A stretch of DNA of 64,000 nucleotides from Erodium maritimum (Eukaryota > Streptophyta > Magnoliopsida > Geraniales > Geraniaceae), in the NCBI GenBank assembly GCA_963921825.1, contig OY997588.1:8446001-8510000 (forward strand), in the 5' to 3' direction. This document shows, piece by piece, positions 22,511 to 33,362 of this stretch; within the stretch, counting starts at the first letter, position 1; each line of letters opens with the position of its first letter. Below the pieces are notes generated by a model. It worked only from the letters and a program-made list of their open reading frames with translations. It made no database searches and had not been told where the DNA came from. The position numbers and the translations under genes were made by a program.

Positions 22511-25204
22511 ATGGCTTTTCTCTCTCTACAGACCCTCCCTCTCCTTCCCAACACTCACAGGTACTCTACTCTCTCCCCCTCTGGACCCTCTCTGAAACTG
22601 GCTATTTTGCTAAGAAATCGTGTTGGTGTTCTTTGCTCCAGAAACCAGGTGCTACCCAGAAAATGCAGAGCTCAGGAGAGGATGGTTTCATGCTCTTCTT
22701 CCTCATCTATGCCTCAAAAACCTTATCTTTCTCTATCCTCAAATGGGTTTTGCAGAAGAGGGGTTTTGATTCTTTTGGGTCTTTCTTCTTCTCTGCCTCT
22801 GGTGCTCCCATCTCCAGGTCACCTTCATTAATTTTCTCTCAAATTTGTATGGTATTTGTTTATTTCTAGCTATAATACCAGTAACAATTGATGATTGAGC
22901 AGACTCTGGTGGTTTGTTATGAAACATTCATTGTGGTTGCTTATCAATTTGAGGAGAAGGGTTTTATTATTTTGCCTATTTTATAGTAAAGAGTTATATC
23001 ATATGATGTTTGGTCTATGAACCTTGCTTCAATCCCAATTGAGCTTGGAAGACTAACTTATGGACCAAAACTCTATTTTATTCATCCACAAGGCTCAAAC
23101 ACTGAAGACTTTATTTAAGGGAACTTGAACTCGTACCGCCTGAGCCAATATCGTATGTAATAATATTCATGTTGCAGGCTGTCATGCTGGAGAAGAACCA
23201 AAAATGGCATCAGTTGTGGATGAAATAAATGCTTACACTTATATGTATCCACTGGAGCTTCCATCTCCGAAGGTTGTCTTGAAATGGTATGGACATTTTA
23301 ACCACTAGAGTAAGTGGTTTGGGATTAACTCTTGGATTATAGGGCCGCCCACCATGATTGTTTATGTATGCATGACATCCATACCCTTTGCGTTATGTCA
23401 AGGCTGCATATGTGTGTATACAATATACATGCATTAATCATACTATGGTATCAAGAAAAAATTAATATTCCCATATCATATCTGCAATGAGTAATGGGTG
23501 TATGATTTTCAGACGCTTCAGAAAATTTACCTTCCCATATAAGTTGGTAGAATTTTTTCTTCATTAAAGACCTGCAACTTCAATTATAGGAGCCTGACTC
23601 TTTTCATCTATGTAAAGGGTGGAATCCAGGAAGCCGGAACGTTATTCCTCAGCTGCTCCACTATCCCGTAAGTTCACTCAAACTTTTTTGGGTTTTGGAG
23701 TATCTAATGTCAATTCCTTGATAACGTATATTATGACTATTTCTTGTATATGCATTAACTGTGTGTTGTTTCATATGCGACACAGCTGATGCACGCCTAC
23801 GCATTGTGTCTGAGCGCGTTGACATCATTGATAACCTCATACTTTCTGTTTCGGTAAATTCTCCTAATACCATATCCTTAGTGACACTATCTACTTTTGT
23901 TCCTGAAGTTCATGTTTTTTTCTTCTTCCTCGGATCAGATAGGTCCCCCAAATTTTCAGATCCTAAAATCTATGGACAAGAGTACATGGACAGCAAAAGA
24001 TGTTGCAGATTCTGTGTTGGCTGACAAATCTGCATTGGTAATGCTTATAAGATTTTGTTAAAATTTTGGGATGCTTGCAAAAAAGTACCCAGAGGTATTT
24101 ACTTTTTGTAAATTGTAGCCATCTTCTTCGATGAATGCAAAAAAGTGCGCTGAGCTTGTTTTTTTTTGTTGCATCGTGTGTAATTTTGTTTCGAAATAAT
24201 TACTTTACCCTTCCAAATTTATAATAATAAGTAAAAAAAATCCATAATTTTCACCCTCTTAATTTTGTTCTTCCTTGTACAAAAAAAAGGGAGATGAAAA
24301 TTGGGGATTTTTTTGAAATGGTAAAATCGTCATTTTGAAACAACTTTACACAAAGTGCAAAAAAAAGTTCAAGGCATTTTGCAATTATCAAATAAGAGGG
24401 TTACAATTTGGAAAAACTGAATATCTCATGGTACTTATTTTGTAATTATCCCTAAAATTTATATCTTCCAAGGACTTAGATTGAGGAAGTCGATAATGAC
24501 CTGAACTAACTATTTTTCTTCCAGCGAGTCACTTCGACTCAGCGCAAGGCCGAGAGTTCAGTTCTTGACACACATTCTGATGCAGTAAGATTCCAGACCT
24601 TGTTTTGTAACTTTTCAATCCCTATAAATGATATAAGTTGCAAAGCTTGACTATATTTGTGTGATTCTCAGATTGATGGCGAGCCATACTGGTATTATGA
24701 GTATCTTGTTCGCAAATCACCTACCAAATCTGTAAGTTCTTTATTCATTCAACTGTAATTTAGTTACATGAACACACATGACATAATCAAACCTTTTCTT
24801 ATAGGCTCAAGAATCAAACCTTTACCGGCACTACGTTGCTTCCACATTTGAGCGGGATGGTAATGCACTAATTCTTGAGTCCGTTGTTGTGTTGAAGTAT
24901 AGAGTAGAAAAGAACTACTTATAGATGCTAAAGACATACCCAAGTAAGAAGGCTGGCCTTTTAATTGTGGAATGCAGGTTTCTTGTACACACTGAACGCT
25001 TCAACGCTAAGCAAGCAATGGGACCAAGTGAGTATCTCTTGCTCTGATATATGGACTTCTATCGTTTTTTCATGCAATGCTTGATCATAGGGAAATGTAT
25101 TGCAGATGGGGCCTGTTCTGGAAAAGACGATAGCTTCTTTCCGTCTCCTCCCGTCAACCGTAAGCTACGTTCCTCCTTACAAGGATTCATGGAGGTTTTG
25201 GTGA
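22511..25204 (+). CDS. PPD5: PsbP domain-containing protein 5, thylakoid lumen (10 exons)
   Basis: Member of the PsbP family targeted to the thylakoid lumen; Arabidopsis PPD5 is linked to chloroplast function and to strigolactone-related branching. Exons: 22511-22817, 23178-23286, 23618-23667, 23786-23853, 23939-24037, 24525-24584, 24672-24731, 24805-24859, 24978-25027, 25106-25204. Phases close to 318 residues. The N-terminus is a transit peptide followed by a twin-arginine signal (CRRGVLILLGL, Arg 82-83) and a hydrophobic stretch ending near residue 103. The mature part has INAYTYMYPLELPS, the GPPNFQ strand, the Tyr-rich YWYYEYLVR and the C-terminal SYVPPYKDSWRFW seen in the family. Intron 5 contains a foldback element. 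Confidence 0.93.
24068..24452. mobile_element. Foldback (Mutator-like) element in PPD5 intron 5
   Basis: Inverted-repeat ends GGGATGCTTGCAAAAAAGTACC and, in reverse complement, GGGATAATTACAAAATAAGTACC. Both arms continue to an AAATTGTA(G/A)CC block. Flanks taaaatttt (24059-24067) and taaaattta (24453-24461) form a 9-bp TSD with one mismatch. It is non-coding and occupies most of the longest PPD5 intron. Confidence 0.8.
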
Positions 25205-25910
25205 ACATCTTCATCGCTCTATTTTTCCTACGTTCATCAGGAAATTTTTGTGCTGTTTAGACTAAAATTCTTCACACCATTACAAGTTTTGTGTGGCTTC
25301 ATTTTTCCCGGGCATTGTTCATCAATGTGGATACAAATTTGCATGTATTGCCATATAGAGAATGTTAAAAAATTTATGTAGGGAGGTCATGTGAAATTTA
25401 TGTGATGTATTAAAAAAATTAAAAATGAAATATTCAATGAAGGGTAGTTTAGATATTTTATAAAAATATATTGCATCACATGACCCTTAAAAATGTGTTT
25501 TTTTATGATTCAAATTAAAGACGATTATAAAATATACAGTTGTAAAATGAAAAAAATAAAAGTAGAAAGTTTAGATAAAAAAGAGAGCATAATAGAGGAA
25601 TGTAAACCGTAGTTATTCCTACCATTTTCAGGTATCAATACTGAAATGAGTCGACCGTTGTTAGTATTGTTGTTATATTGTATATTGGGTTAATGGTTAA
25701 AACCTATCCTAAATTAAAGTATTGTCCACAATTAAAAAAGACTTTATCATTTGTTTACGCTTTTAAGATATACAATTTAATGTCCACCTTGTTTTGTGAG
25801 AGAACAGATTACAACTTTGACTTATATTTCCAATAATATTTGTCATTATGCAATAAATTTATGGCAACTCAAGATGCATTCTATAGTTTTACTGGTAATT
25901 CATAATGCAT
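25205..25910. other. PPD5 3' flank, AT-rich, no gene seen
   Basis: Presumed PPD5 3' UTR followed by AT-rich sequence without open frames of note. A degenerate inverted-repeat flavour is present (AGGTCATGTGAAATTTATGTGATG at 25382 and CATCACATGACCCTTAAAA at 25474, facing each other). I do not call a boundary. Confidence 0.45.
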
Positions 25911-26311
25911 TTTTTTAGAGTAAACGAGATAATATTATTAAAGATCGGTAATCAACACATGGTAAAAAGGTTTGGGGATAAAAACCCCTTGCAAGTTCTA
26001 GACAGGGGATGCACAAGCCGCCCTGACTAGCCAATGAGTTGTTTTGTTTGTTGTCCGTTTAACATAATTGAGGTGCACGTCCTTGAATTTTGATAAAAGG
26101 GAAATACAATCGTTGACGACTATCCCTAATGAGAAGGGTGAATTCCTCCATTTGTTGATCAATCCAATATGACCTTGCAGTCACTCCTGATGAAGACCTT
26201 CCGTCTTGTTTCTTGATCTACTCATCGCAGAGCATCCCTAATGTCATAGGTTTCTATCAATCTTTGGTTCTGAGGAGCCCAAAAGGATTTCAATCTTGCT
26301 CGGAGTAGCTG

Positions 26312-26800
26312 TCACGTGTTGTCTCTACAAGCCCAAACCAATGCATGCTTGTCCAGATGCCGCAAAAAAGGGCTCTGTCTATGTTTAAACTTTAAAGTCA
26401 CCGATCCCTCCGTAGGATAGGTCCATATGTCTGGAGTTCCCACCCCATTCTGAATTGCTGACTGACGTCTCTTTAAGGTACGAGTCTTTGCTTCCATCCA
26501 ACCTGTATGCGGGGTGTATGCCATATGTTTGATGGCTGAAACAATTGTAGTTACATTATCCCAAACTTTTTTGTTTTTGGCTTTCCATATTTTCCATAGT
26601 AGACAACCCACTTCACCTCCTTTGGATTGATGATTAAGATTAAGGGTGTTGCTTAACCAAATGCCTATGTCAAGAGGTTTATTGGACAACTCTAGACCAT
26701 TGAGTTTCCAATACTCTGCCGTCACTAGGCAATTGACCAGAAGATGTATTTCTGATTCCACTCCAACCTGGCACATCGGACACGAGTCTACCACATCCAC
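26312..26800 (-). pseudogene. LINE ORF2 C-terminal fragment (zf-RVT zinc-binding domain)
   Basis: Open frame of 162 codons with CPMCQVGVESEIHLLVNCLVTAEYW, the C-x2-C...H...C pattern of the zinc-binding domain in reverse transcriptase of plant LINEs. It is followed by WKIWKAKNKKVWDN, the usual start of the downstream region. It lacks the polymerase core and is a fragment. Confidence 0.75.
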
Positions 26801-27112
26801 TCGTCTAGTCCTCTGTTTAGTGGCGACCTGTAGGCATCCTGCATACGTTCTCCAAAAAAATTACGAATCTTTAGAAGGACATCTAGTCCCCAAATAGTCG
26901 GTCAAACGTCCGTTGATGTGACGGATCCAAATTGCGAATGATTAAGAATACCATAAGTCGATTGAATCGAGTATTGACCTAATCGTTCTCCCGAGGAGGT
27001 GGTTGGGATCTCCATAATAGCCACCCTATATCTATCATTAAAAGATTTATCAATAAGCTCCTTATCCCAATTTTCTAGTTCCTGGTATCAGAAGGCTTGC
27101 TACGTTGAAATC

Positions 27113-27446
27113 AGTGTTCTAAAAATTCCGATTGGGTGTCGCCTAGACCTAGCCGACCCGTCCAGCCGCCAAGAACAATTTTACATATTATACTCACTAA
27201 GTTAAAATAATTAGATGGTCATGTAGAATTGTTTGGTGTTGGTGATATTAGGAGTTGTGCTTATGAATTGTTTGGTGTTATTTTTTTAGGTATTTTAAAT
27301 ATGTGTTACCATTTTTAATATAATGAAATTCATATTTTGTTTCTAATATATCTATTAAAAATAAAAAATACAAATCCGATTAATCCCCGATTAATCCTTG
27401 AAGATCCTAGCCGTCCAACTAGCGCCTAACAATTTTTAGAATCTTG
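27113..27446. repeat. Terminal-inverted-repeat element nested in the LINE remnant
   Basis: The left end reads TTCTAAAAATTCCGATTGGG...CGCCTAG. The right end in reverse complement reads TTCTAAAAATTGTTAGGCGCTAG. The middle is AT-rich with repeated GATTAATCC blocks. No convincing TSD, so the class is open; it looks like a MITE. Confidence 0.5.
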
Positions 27447-27731
27447 GTTGAGATGATCCAGATCCGGTGATTCTGAGGAGATCCATGGATCCGTTCCCAA
27501 ACACCACGGGTGGGGTCTCACCGAGGTGGCCGTCCCCGATCTTATGGATCTTCTTGCTCCTTGCTTGGCGAGGTCTTGAGCGGAGAGGATACTCCTCCAA
27601 ACATAATTGATTGTTTCCGTTCGGAACTTCTAAAACCGAAAAATTTGAAAAATACTTAGCTTTCAAGACCGTAACTATCATGTTATTCTCATCCGTCGGT
27701 ATCTTTCACCGTTGTTTCCCAATAATGCATT

Positions 27732-28066
27732 AAATAGTTGGTTGACAATTACATTTTTTTAACATATGGACAGACGATACTATGGGTAGACTAAAAGCAA
27801 TGAACCGTATATTCGAATAACTATGTAACTCTGAAAAAAAAAAAAACAAATTAAAATTCAAAGTGATGATAAGGTAACAACTCTAGCTGGTGAAGCGGGT
27901 CAACGCCACTCCGGTGATAGAGACTGAGAAAGAGCCTCCCCTTCAAATTTCCCAATCCCGTTCACGACTTCTCAACCGATCAAAAAGCCAATTTGAATCT
28001 CTCTATTTAAATCCTCTGCACCAATGTCACCATAGCTCATTGTTTTGATTGCTTGTTCGTTGTTCC
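27732..28066 (+). promoter_or_regulatory. MOT1 promoter and 5' UTR
   Basis: Short intergenic stretch before the transporter. A TATA-like TATTTAAAT sits at 28004-28012, about 55-60 bases before the first ATG. No other motif can be supported by eye. Confidence 0.4.
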
Positions 28067-29452
28067 ATGTCCATGGAGTCCCAAAACCAGCAAGACCCAC
28101 ATGCCCAATCCATCGATACCCAAAACCCAGATCCCAAAACCGGCTTCACCGCGGGAATCATCCGCCAAGTTGCTTCCAATCTCCATTTCCGGTCAAAATG
28201 GGGTGAGCTCAACGGCGCAATGGGCGATTTGGGGACATACATCCCCATAGTCCTCGCCTTGACCCTGGCCAAGGACCTCAACCTCGGCACAACCTTGATT
28301 TTCACCGGCATATACAATATTGTCACCGGCGCCATCTACGGCGTCCCCATGCCGGTCCAGCCCATGAAGTCGATTGCCGCCGCCGCAATCTCCGGCGGCT
28401 CCGATTTCGGCATCCCGGAGATGATGGCGGCTGGGATTTGCACCGGAGGGGTTTTGCTTCTTTTAGGCGTTACTGGGTTGATGCAGCTTGCTTACAAGCT
28501 CATACCTTTATCTGTGGTTAGGGGGATTCAATTGTCTCAAGGCTTGAACTTTGCTATGAGTGCTGTTAAGTACATTAGGAATGTTCAGGACTTTTCCAAG
28601 TCTAGCAAGTCCTCAGGTGGTCATAGGCACTGGCTTGGCTTGGATGGTCTGGTTTTGGCTCTTGTTTGTGCTTGTTTCATCGTTTTGGTTAATGGGTCGG
28701 GGGAGGAAAGCTCGAATCGTGATCTCATCGTCGGAGATGATGGCCATGGCCATGGCCGGAGGGAGATGACACGGAGGAGGAGATTGAGTAGGGTCATATC
28801 CACCCTTCCCTCGGCCTTTATGATATTTCTGTTGGGTGTGGTTCTGGCCTTTATTCGAAAACCCGAAATAGCCAGAATGGTTAAGTTCGGACCCTCGTTG
28901 TTCGAGGTCGTCAGGATAAGTAAGCATTCGTGGAAGGAAGGTTTCATCAAGGGGACAATCCCTCAGCTGCCCTTATCGGTGCTGAACTCGGTGATCGCGG
29001 TGTGTAAGTTGTCGGCGGATCTTTTCCCGGGGAAGGACTTTTCGGCCACTTCGGTGTCCGTGAGCGTTGGGATGATGAACATTGTAGGGTGCTGGTTCGG
29101 GGCTATGCCTTGCTGCCACGGCGCCGGGGGGCTGGCCGGGCAGTACCGGTTCGGGGGGAGGAGTGGAGCGTGTGTGGCGCTTCTCGGTGCGGCCAAGTTG
29201 GTGTTGGGTTTGGTTTTGGGGAGCTCTTTGGTGATGGTTTTGAGGCAGTTTCCGGTCGGGGTCTTGGGGGTTCTGCTTCTCTTCGCCGGACTTGAGCTGG
29301 CCATGGCCTGCAGGGACATGAACTCTAAGGAAGAGGCCTTCGTCATGCTTCTCTGCACGGCCGTCTCGCTCGTCGGCTCCGGCGCGTCTCTCGGTTTCGT
29401 CTGCGGGATGGTGGTGCATTTGCTGCTCAAGCTGAGGGCATTGAGCCAATGA
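28067..29452 (+). CDS. MOT1: Molybdate transporter 1-type protein (MFS_MOT1, formerly SULTR5)
   Basis: High-affinity molybdate transporter of the MOT1 family, supplying Mo for the molybdenum cofactor. It has no introns and encodes 461 residues, close to the 456 of Arabidopsis MOT1. The family signature ELNGAMGDLGTYIPIVLAL is at residues 47-65 and PMPVQPMKSIAAAAIS at 94-109. The second half repeats the fold, with FGAMPCCHGAGGLAGQY and a final GFVCGMVVHLLLK. About ten hydrophobic spans are visible, with a His/Arg-rich cytosolic loop (GHGHGRREMTRRRR) in the middle. ATGs at 28067 and 28073 are both possible starts. The ortholog could be MOT1 or MOT2 type; membrane location (plasma, mitochondrial or vacuolar) cannot be told from sequence. 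Confidence 0.94.
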   Translation: MSMESQNQQDPHAQSIDTQNPDPKTGFTAGIIRQVASNLHFRSKWGELNGAMGDLGTYIPIVLALTLAKDLNLGTTLIFTGIYNIVTGAIYGVPMPVQPMKSIAAAAISGGSDFGIPEMMAAGICTGGVLLLLGVTGLMQLAYKLIPLSVVRGIQLSQGLNFAMSAVKYIRNVQDFSKSSKSSGGHRHWLGLDGLVLALVCACFIVLVNGSGEESSNRDLIVGDDGHGHGRREMTRRRRLSRVISTLPSAFMIFLLGVVLAFIRKPEIARMVKFGPSLFEVVRISKHSWKEGFIKGTIPQLPLSVLNSVIAVCKLSADLFPGKDFSATSVSVSVGMMNIVGCWFGAMPCCHGAGGLAGQYRFGGRSGACVALLGAAKLVLGLVLGSSLVMVLRQFPVGVLGVLLLFAGLELAMACRDMNSKEEAFVMLLCTAVSLVGSGASLGFVCGMVVHLLLKLRALSQ

Positions 29453-29489
29453 CCTTGGAACTAAGATCATAAGAAGGAATGCTTATAGT

Positions 29490-29600
29490 GTCTTTGTATC
29501 TCTCAGTTTTGTTGTTGTCGAGTGAGGATTGATTGACCGTACTGTTTTTGTATCTCTCGGTTTTGTTGTTGTCGAGTGAGGATTGATTGAATGTACTGCG
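29490..29600. repeat. Two-copy tandem repeat after MOT1
   Basis: A unit of about 55 bp containing TTTGTATCTCTC(A/G)GTTTTGTTG and GAGTGAGGATTGATTGA occurs twice in direct orientation in the presumed 3' UTR. The function is unknown. Confidence 0.8.
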
Positions 29601-30233
29601 ACAATTCCTGACGAAATACAACAAAAATCATCTAAAATTATTGTTACATTGTAACAAAATTTGCAGATTTTTGGACATAATACTAAAATAAAAAAAGTTA
29701 AACTTTCATATCACGAATTAACGAAGCAAAATTAAATCTTTATTAATAAGATCCTTAAAATTAGACCAAATCAAACAACCCACAAGTGCCAATTTCTCTA
29801 AATCTTCCCTATTAAAAACCATACCAATCTACATCTACTTATTAAACGGTCAACTCTACAAGCCATAAACATGAAGTAGTAGTTACTTGCTAGAGGAGTC
29901 AAGGGAGAGAAGTAGCCGTTAAACTCGGTTGCTGGTGGTGAGAGAGTTAAAAACGGCAATAGATGTGATCTATGAATCTGTCCTAAATCAAAGATGCAAG
30001 ATCTTCAAATAATCATTATAACCTAAATCTCCTTATCACCTCAACAAGAGAAATAAGAACAAAACCACTACTGATCCTCATTTTCTTTTGAGTTCATACA
30101 ATAAAATTGCTAACGTTCTATCGTTCTTTCGTTTCACAAAAAATCGTCAAATTTCTTGTCTTACCCAATACAATTATAATTTTTACCATCCAAAAAATTT
30201 CCATTTTGTTCCTCTTGATGTTCACTGTGTGTG
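29601..30233. other. Intergenic region upstream of the LRX gene
   Basis: AT-rich with no gene recognised. The last part should be promoter and 5' UTR of the extensin gene. Confidence 0.5.
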
Positions 30234-31664
30234 ATGAATCAGATTGTTCGAAATCTCATTCTCTTCGTTATCTTTGTAACACTTGTTTTTCGTACAATCA
30301 TCGTTTCATCATATAATGACGTTATCGATATCAAAAATACGAGAGATAATTTTAAAGTACGTAGACTATTGAGGCACGTCAGGAAGCAATATGATTCTAC
30401 AGGCGACTTCGTGACCATTCCAACGAACTATGTTTTCGACAGCGTAAGACTCTCGACAGCCTACATAGCGCTCCAGTCCTGGAAGCAAGCCATCATATCC
30501 GACCCATTCAACATGACATCCGACTGGGTCGGACCCCACGTATGCAACTACACCGGCGTCTTCTGCCACGCGTCCCCAGCAGATCCTTCCACCCAAACCG
30601 TCGCCGTCATCGACCTCAACCACGGCGACATGGCCGGACGCCTACCGGAAAACCTCGGTCTCCTAACCGACCTAGCGGTGTTCCACATCAACTCGAACCG
30701 CTTCTGCGGGTCGATCCCGAAAAGCTTCAAGGATCTAAAATTCCTCTACGAGCTCGACCTCAGCAACAACCGATTCGCCGGGGAATTCCCGCGCATCGTC
30801 CTCAACATGCCGGCTCTACACTTCCTCGACCTCCGGTACAACGAATTCGAAGGGGAGATCCCGAAAGAACTCTTCGATAAGGATCTCGACGCGGTCTTTC
30901 TCAACCACAACCGGTTCGCATCCAAGCTTCCGGAGAACATCGGAAACTCACGCGCCTCCGTCCTCGTGTTCTCGAGCAACAAGTTCCACGGGTGCTTGCC
31001 GGCGAGTTTCGGGAAAATGTCAGGGACTCTGGACGAGCTGATACTCACCGACAACGGATTTGGGGCTTGCTTGCCGGAGGAGATCGGGCTGTTGTCGAAC
31101 CTCTCTGTTCTCGATCTGAGCTACAATAAATTCACCGGTCCGTTGCCGGAGACGATGAAGGGGATGGCGAATCTGGAGCAATTGAATGTCGGACACAATA
31201 TGCTCACCGGAGACATCCCGGAGAGCTTGTGTGAGCTTCCGATTTTGCAAAGGTTCAGCTACGATAACAATTTCTTCTCCGGCGCAGAGACCCCTCGGTG
31301 CCTGAATTGGCTCGAAACCGACGATAAGAACAATTGTCTACAAGACAGATCCCAACAGAGATCGAATTTGCAGTGTCAATCGTTTCTGTCCAAGCCCGTC
31401 AATTGCAGCGCCTTCGGATGCTCTGGCTCGCCTCCGCATCGGCCTCCGCCTCCGCCTCAGCCGTCGCCGCCGCCGTCTTGCGTGAAACCGCCGCCGCCAG
31501 GGCCCCCTCCACCTAGTCAAAACTCATCGTCACCGTCTCCGTGCAAAAACCCGCCTCCGCCGCCGTGTGGGCCGAACTTGGCGCCGCCGCCGGATTATGA
31601 GGGTCCGTTGCCACCGGTCGTTTCTGTGCCTTACGCTTCTCCGCCGCCGCCGCCATTGTATTGA
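30234..31664 (+). CDS. Leucine-rich repeat extensin-like protein (short, LRX6-like)
   Basis: Secreted cell-wall protein of the LRX family, which bind RALF peptides and anchor to the wall. It is a single exon of 476 residues. The N-terminal signal is hydrophobic (LILFVIFVTLVFRTIIV). It is followed by an LRR cap with WVGPHVCNYTGVFC, then about ten LRRs (for example LYELDLSNNRFAGEFP, LSVLDLSYNKFTGPLP), a Cys hinge (CLNWLETDDKNNC) and a Pro-rich tail with PPPP blocks. The tail is short and irregular: it lacks the long Ser-Pro4 arrays and Tyr cross-link motifs of LRX1-LRX5, so it resembles LRX6 and related short members. The start is the first ATG, at 30234. Confidence 0.9.
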   Translation: MNQIVRNLILFVIFVTLVFRTIIVSSYNDVIDIKNTRDNFKVRRLLRHVRKQYDSTGDFVTIPTNYVFDSVRLSTAYIALQSWKQAIISDPFNMTSDWVGPHVCNYTGVFCHASPADPSTQTVAVIDLNHGDMAGRLPENLGLLTDLAVFHINSNRFCGSIPKSFKDLKFLYELDLSNNRFAGEFPRIVLNMPALHFLDLRYNEFEGEIPKELFDKDLDAVFLNHNRFASKLPENIGNSRASVLVFSSNKFHGCLPASFGKMSGTLDELILTDNGFGACLPEEIGLLSNLSVLDLSYNKFTGPLPETMKGMANLEQLNVGHNMLTGDIPESLCELPILQRFSYDNNFFSGAETPRCLNWLETDDKNNCLQDRSQQRSNLQCQSFLSKPVNCSAFGCSGSPPHRPPPPPQPSPPPSCVKPPPPGPPPPSQNSSSPSPCKNPPPPPCGPNLAPPPDYEGPLPPVVSVPYASPPPPPLY

Positions 31665-33362
31665 TCCGGTCGAGGCTGATCCGAGCCGCGTAATAAGGTG
31701 GAAGATGTGGTGTGAGCGTATAGGTTTGTGAGAAAATGTAAGTACAGAAATGAAATTCGCGTTAGCTGCTTATTATTTTAGATTAGTTTTTAAGTTGTTT
31801 CGACTTAATTATTTTTTGAGTAAATAATAAGATGAATTTAATTGAGAGATTTTACAGAGATATGGATTCATGTTCTTGGTATGCGTATTTCGATGTTATC
31901 TATCCGTTTTTTTTTATCGATGAAGAAACCAATAATAAGAATGTCCGATGAAAGAGAAGGAGTTGCCATTCTCCTCCTTTTGTTCGATTCTCCTTTCGTC
32001 TTTTGATACCTACTGCAAGACTGTGTCACGGTCCATGGTTGTAGCTGGTGGGTACGTCAAGGATGGAGGGGCTGATCCAGTTTTCCGGTCACCAAAACGT
32101 CGCCAGGTCAATGCTCCGATCAAGTCGAAGCTGAAGACCAAGGAACAAATTGGTAAGACTCCAACAGTCGCTTGTACTATAGCCTATTAAAGCCATATTC
32201 AACCCAAAAGCTCGAACTAGTGAGTGGAGGCATCAATATGCTTATCAAATGTTCAATTTATCCATATACTTTCAATATGAGACTTATACTTCAACACTCC
32301 CCCTCATGTGTAGGATTGGACATCTAAATGTAGGCCATAGCAGGATTGACATCTGTATATGGACCAGAGACTATAGGGTGGACTATGACCAAATCAGCTC
32401 TGTTGCCATGTTAAATCCTAATCCAACCCAAAAAGTGGTGTGAAGTATAAGCACTAAAATTTTATCGGTATTAATTAATTTATTATTATTTTTAAACAGA
32501 AAAAAGTCAACCCTGATGCTACCAGCCTGCGGGACATCACAATGGTTGGGCGATGACCCAACCTTGCCAAGGCTTAGGGTACCAACCGGTGAACGAGACG
32601 GTGGACTAACTTCAGTCTTGTGCAAATTATAAAGAAATTAAAGTTAAACAGTAAACTTTTGATGAATTTTGGCCCATTTTCAAGTTAATAGAACAACTTG
32701 AAAAGGTGAATAGACATAGTTCATGCAAACAACATCAACCATAAAATTGAGTTTTATATTCCCCAGTAACATTACCTTGCCACAATTTTTAAAGAACCCC
32801 TTAATTTCTAGTGAACCTTAGAAATTAATTTGAACGACTTGTAAACCAATTTAAACACCCCGTAATTATAAATCTGAATTTGAGTGATAAAATTCTGACT
32901 CCAAGGGAAACAAACAAAATTTCCACCTCCAAACTCTGATCTTATAAAATCACATTTAAGGGGGCGGTTAGGATTTAATTCACAATAACCATACAAAGAT
33001 ATAAGATATATCACCATAAAAAAGTAATTGCATGATGGCATAATAAGAAAAGAAGATACCAAACAATTACATCATTGCCACAACAAAAATACACCAGGTT
33101 TTCACATAAGTAGTCCTCACTTGATAGTCAATGCCATAGAGTTTTATACACATTTGAGACTATAATGTCCCAAACATGGAAAGCAAAACTACCCGGATAG
33201 AACCCATCAAAGCGGAAACACAATTCAGCAGATGGGAAAAAATGTACAAAATGATCGCCCATGGCTGTCAAGCACGAAACAGCTCTTGCTAGAACAAGCG
33301 ATCGTTAGCATCTACCGATGTTATTCTCATCAATCACGGGGATGGCATTTATGGCACTTCTA
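31665..33362. other. Intergenic region with decayed repeats
   Basis: No gene recognised. At 32280-32450 a stretch with ACTCCCCCTCATGTGTAGG and CCATGTTAAATCCTAATCC resembles widespread decayed plant repeats; a diverged relative is visible near 41640-41760. The right end contains the 3' UTR of the FLZ gene. Confidence 0.4.

Larger units (their letters stand above)
25911..27721 (-). mobile_element. 5'-truncated LINE remnant with a nested repeat
   Basis: Minus-orientation non-LTR element. The T run at 25911-25916 marks the poly-A end. ATAATGCATT occurs at both borders (25902-25911 and 27722-27731), a plausible TSD of about 10 bp. Two coding remnants remain in order: a piece with TVLKAKYFSNFSVLE and HKIGDG at 27436-27681, typical of the region after the plant LINE reverse transcriptase, and a zf-RVT zinc finger at 26312-26800. 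A separate repeat (27113-27446) separates them. Confidence 0.65.

Noticed and set aside
28963..29470. Long minus-strand frames opposite MOT1
   Set aside because: Shadow frames produced by the GC-rich codons of the transporter; no domain.
32280..32450. Possible LTR retrotransposon fragment
   Set aside because: Only a vague likeness to common plant repeats; no ends or TSD found, so kept as unassigned sequence.
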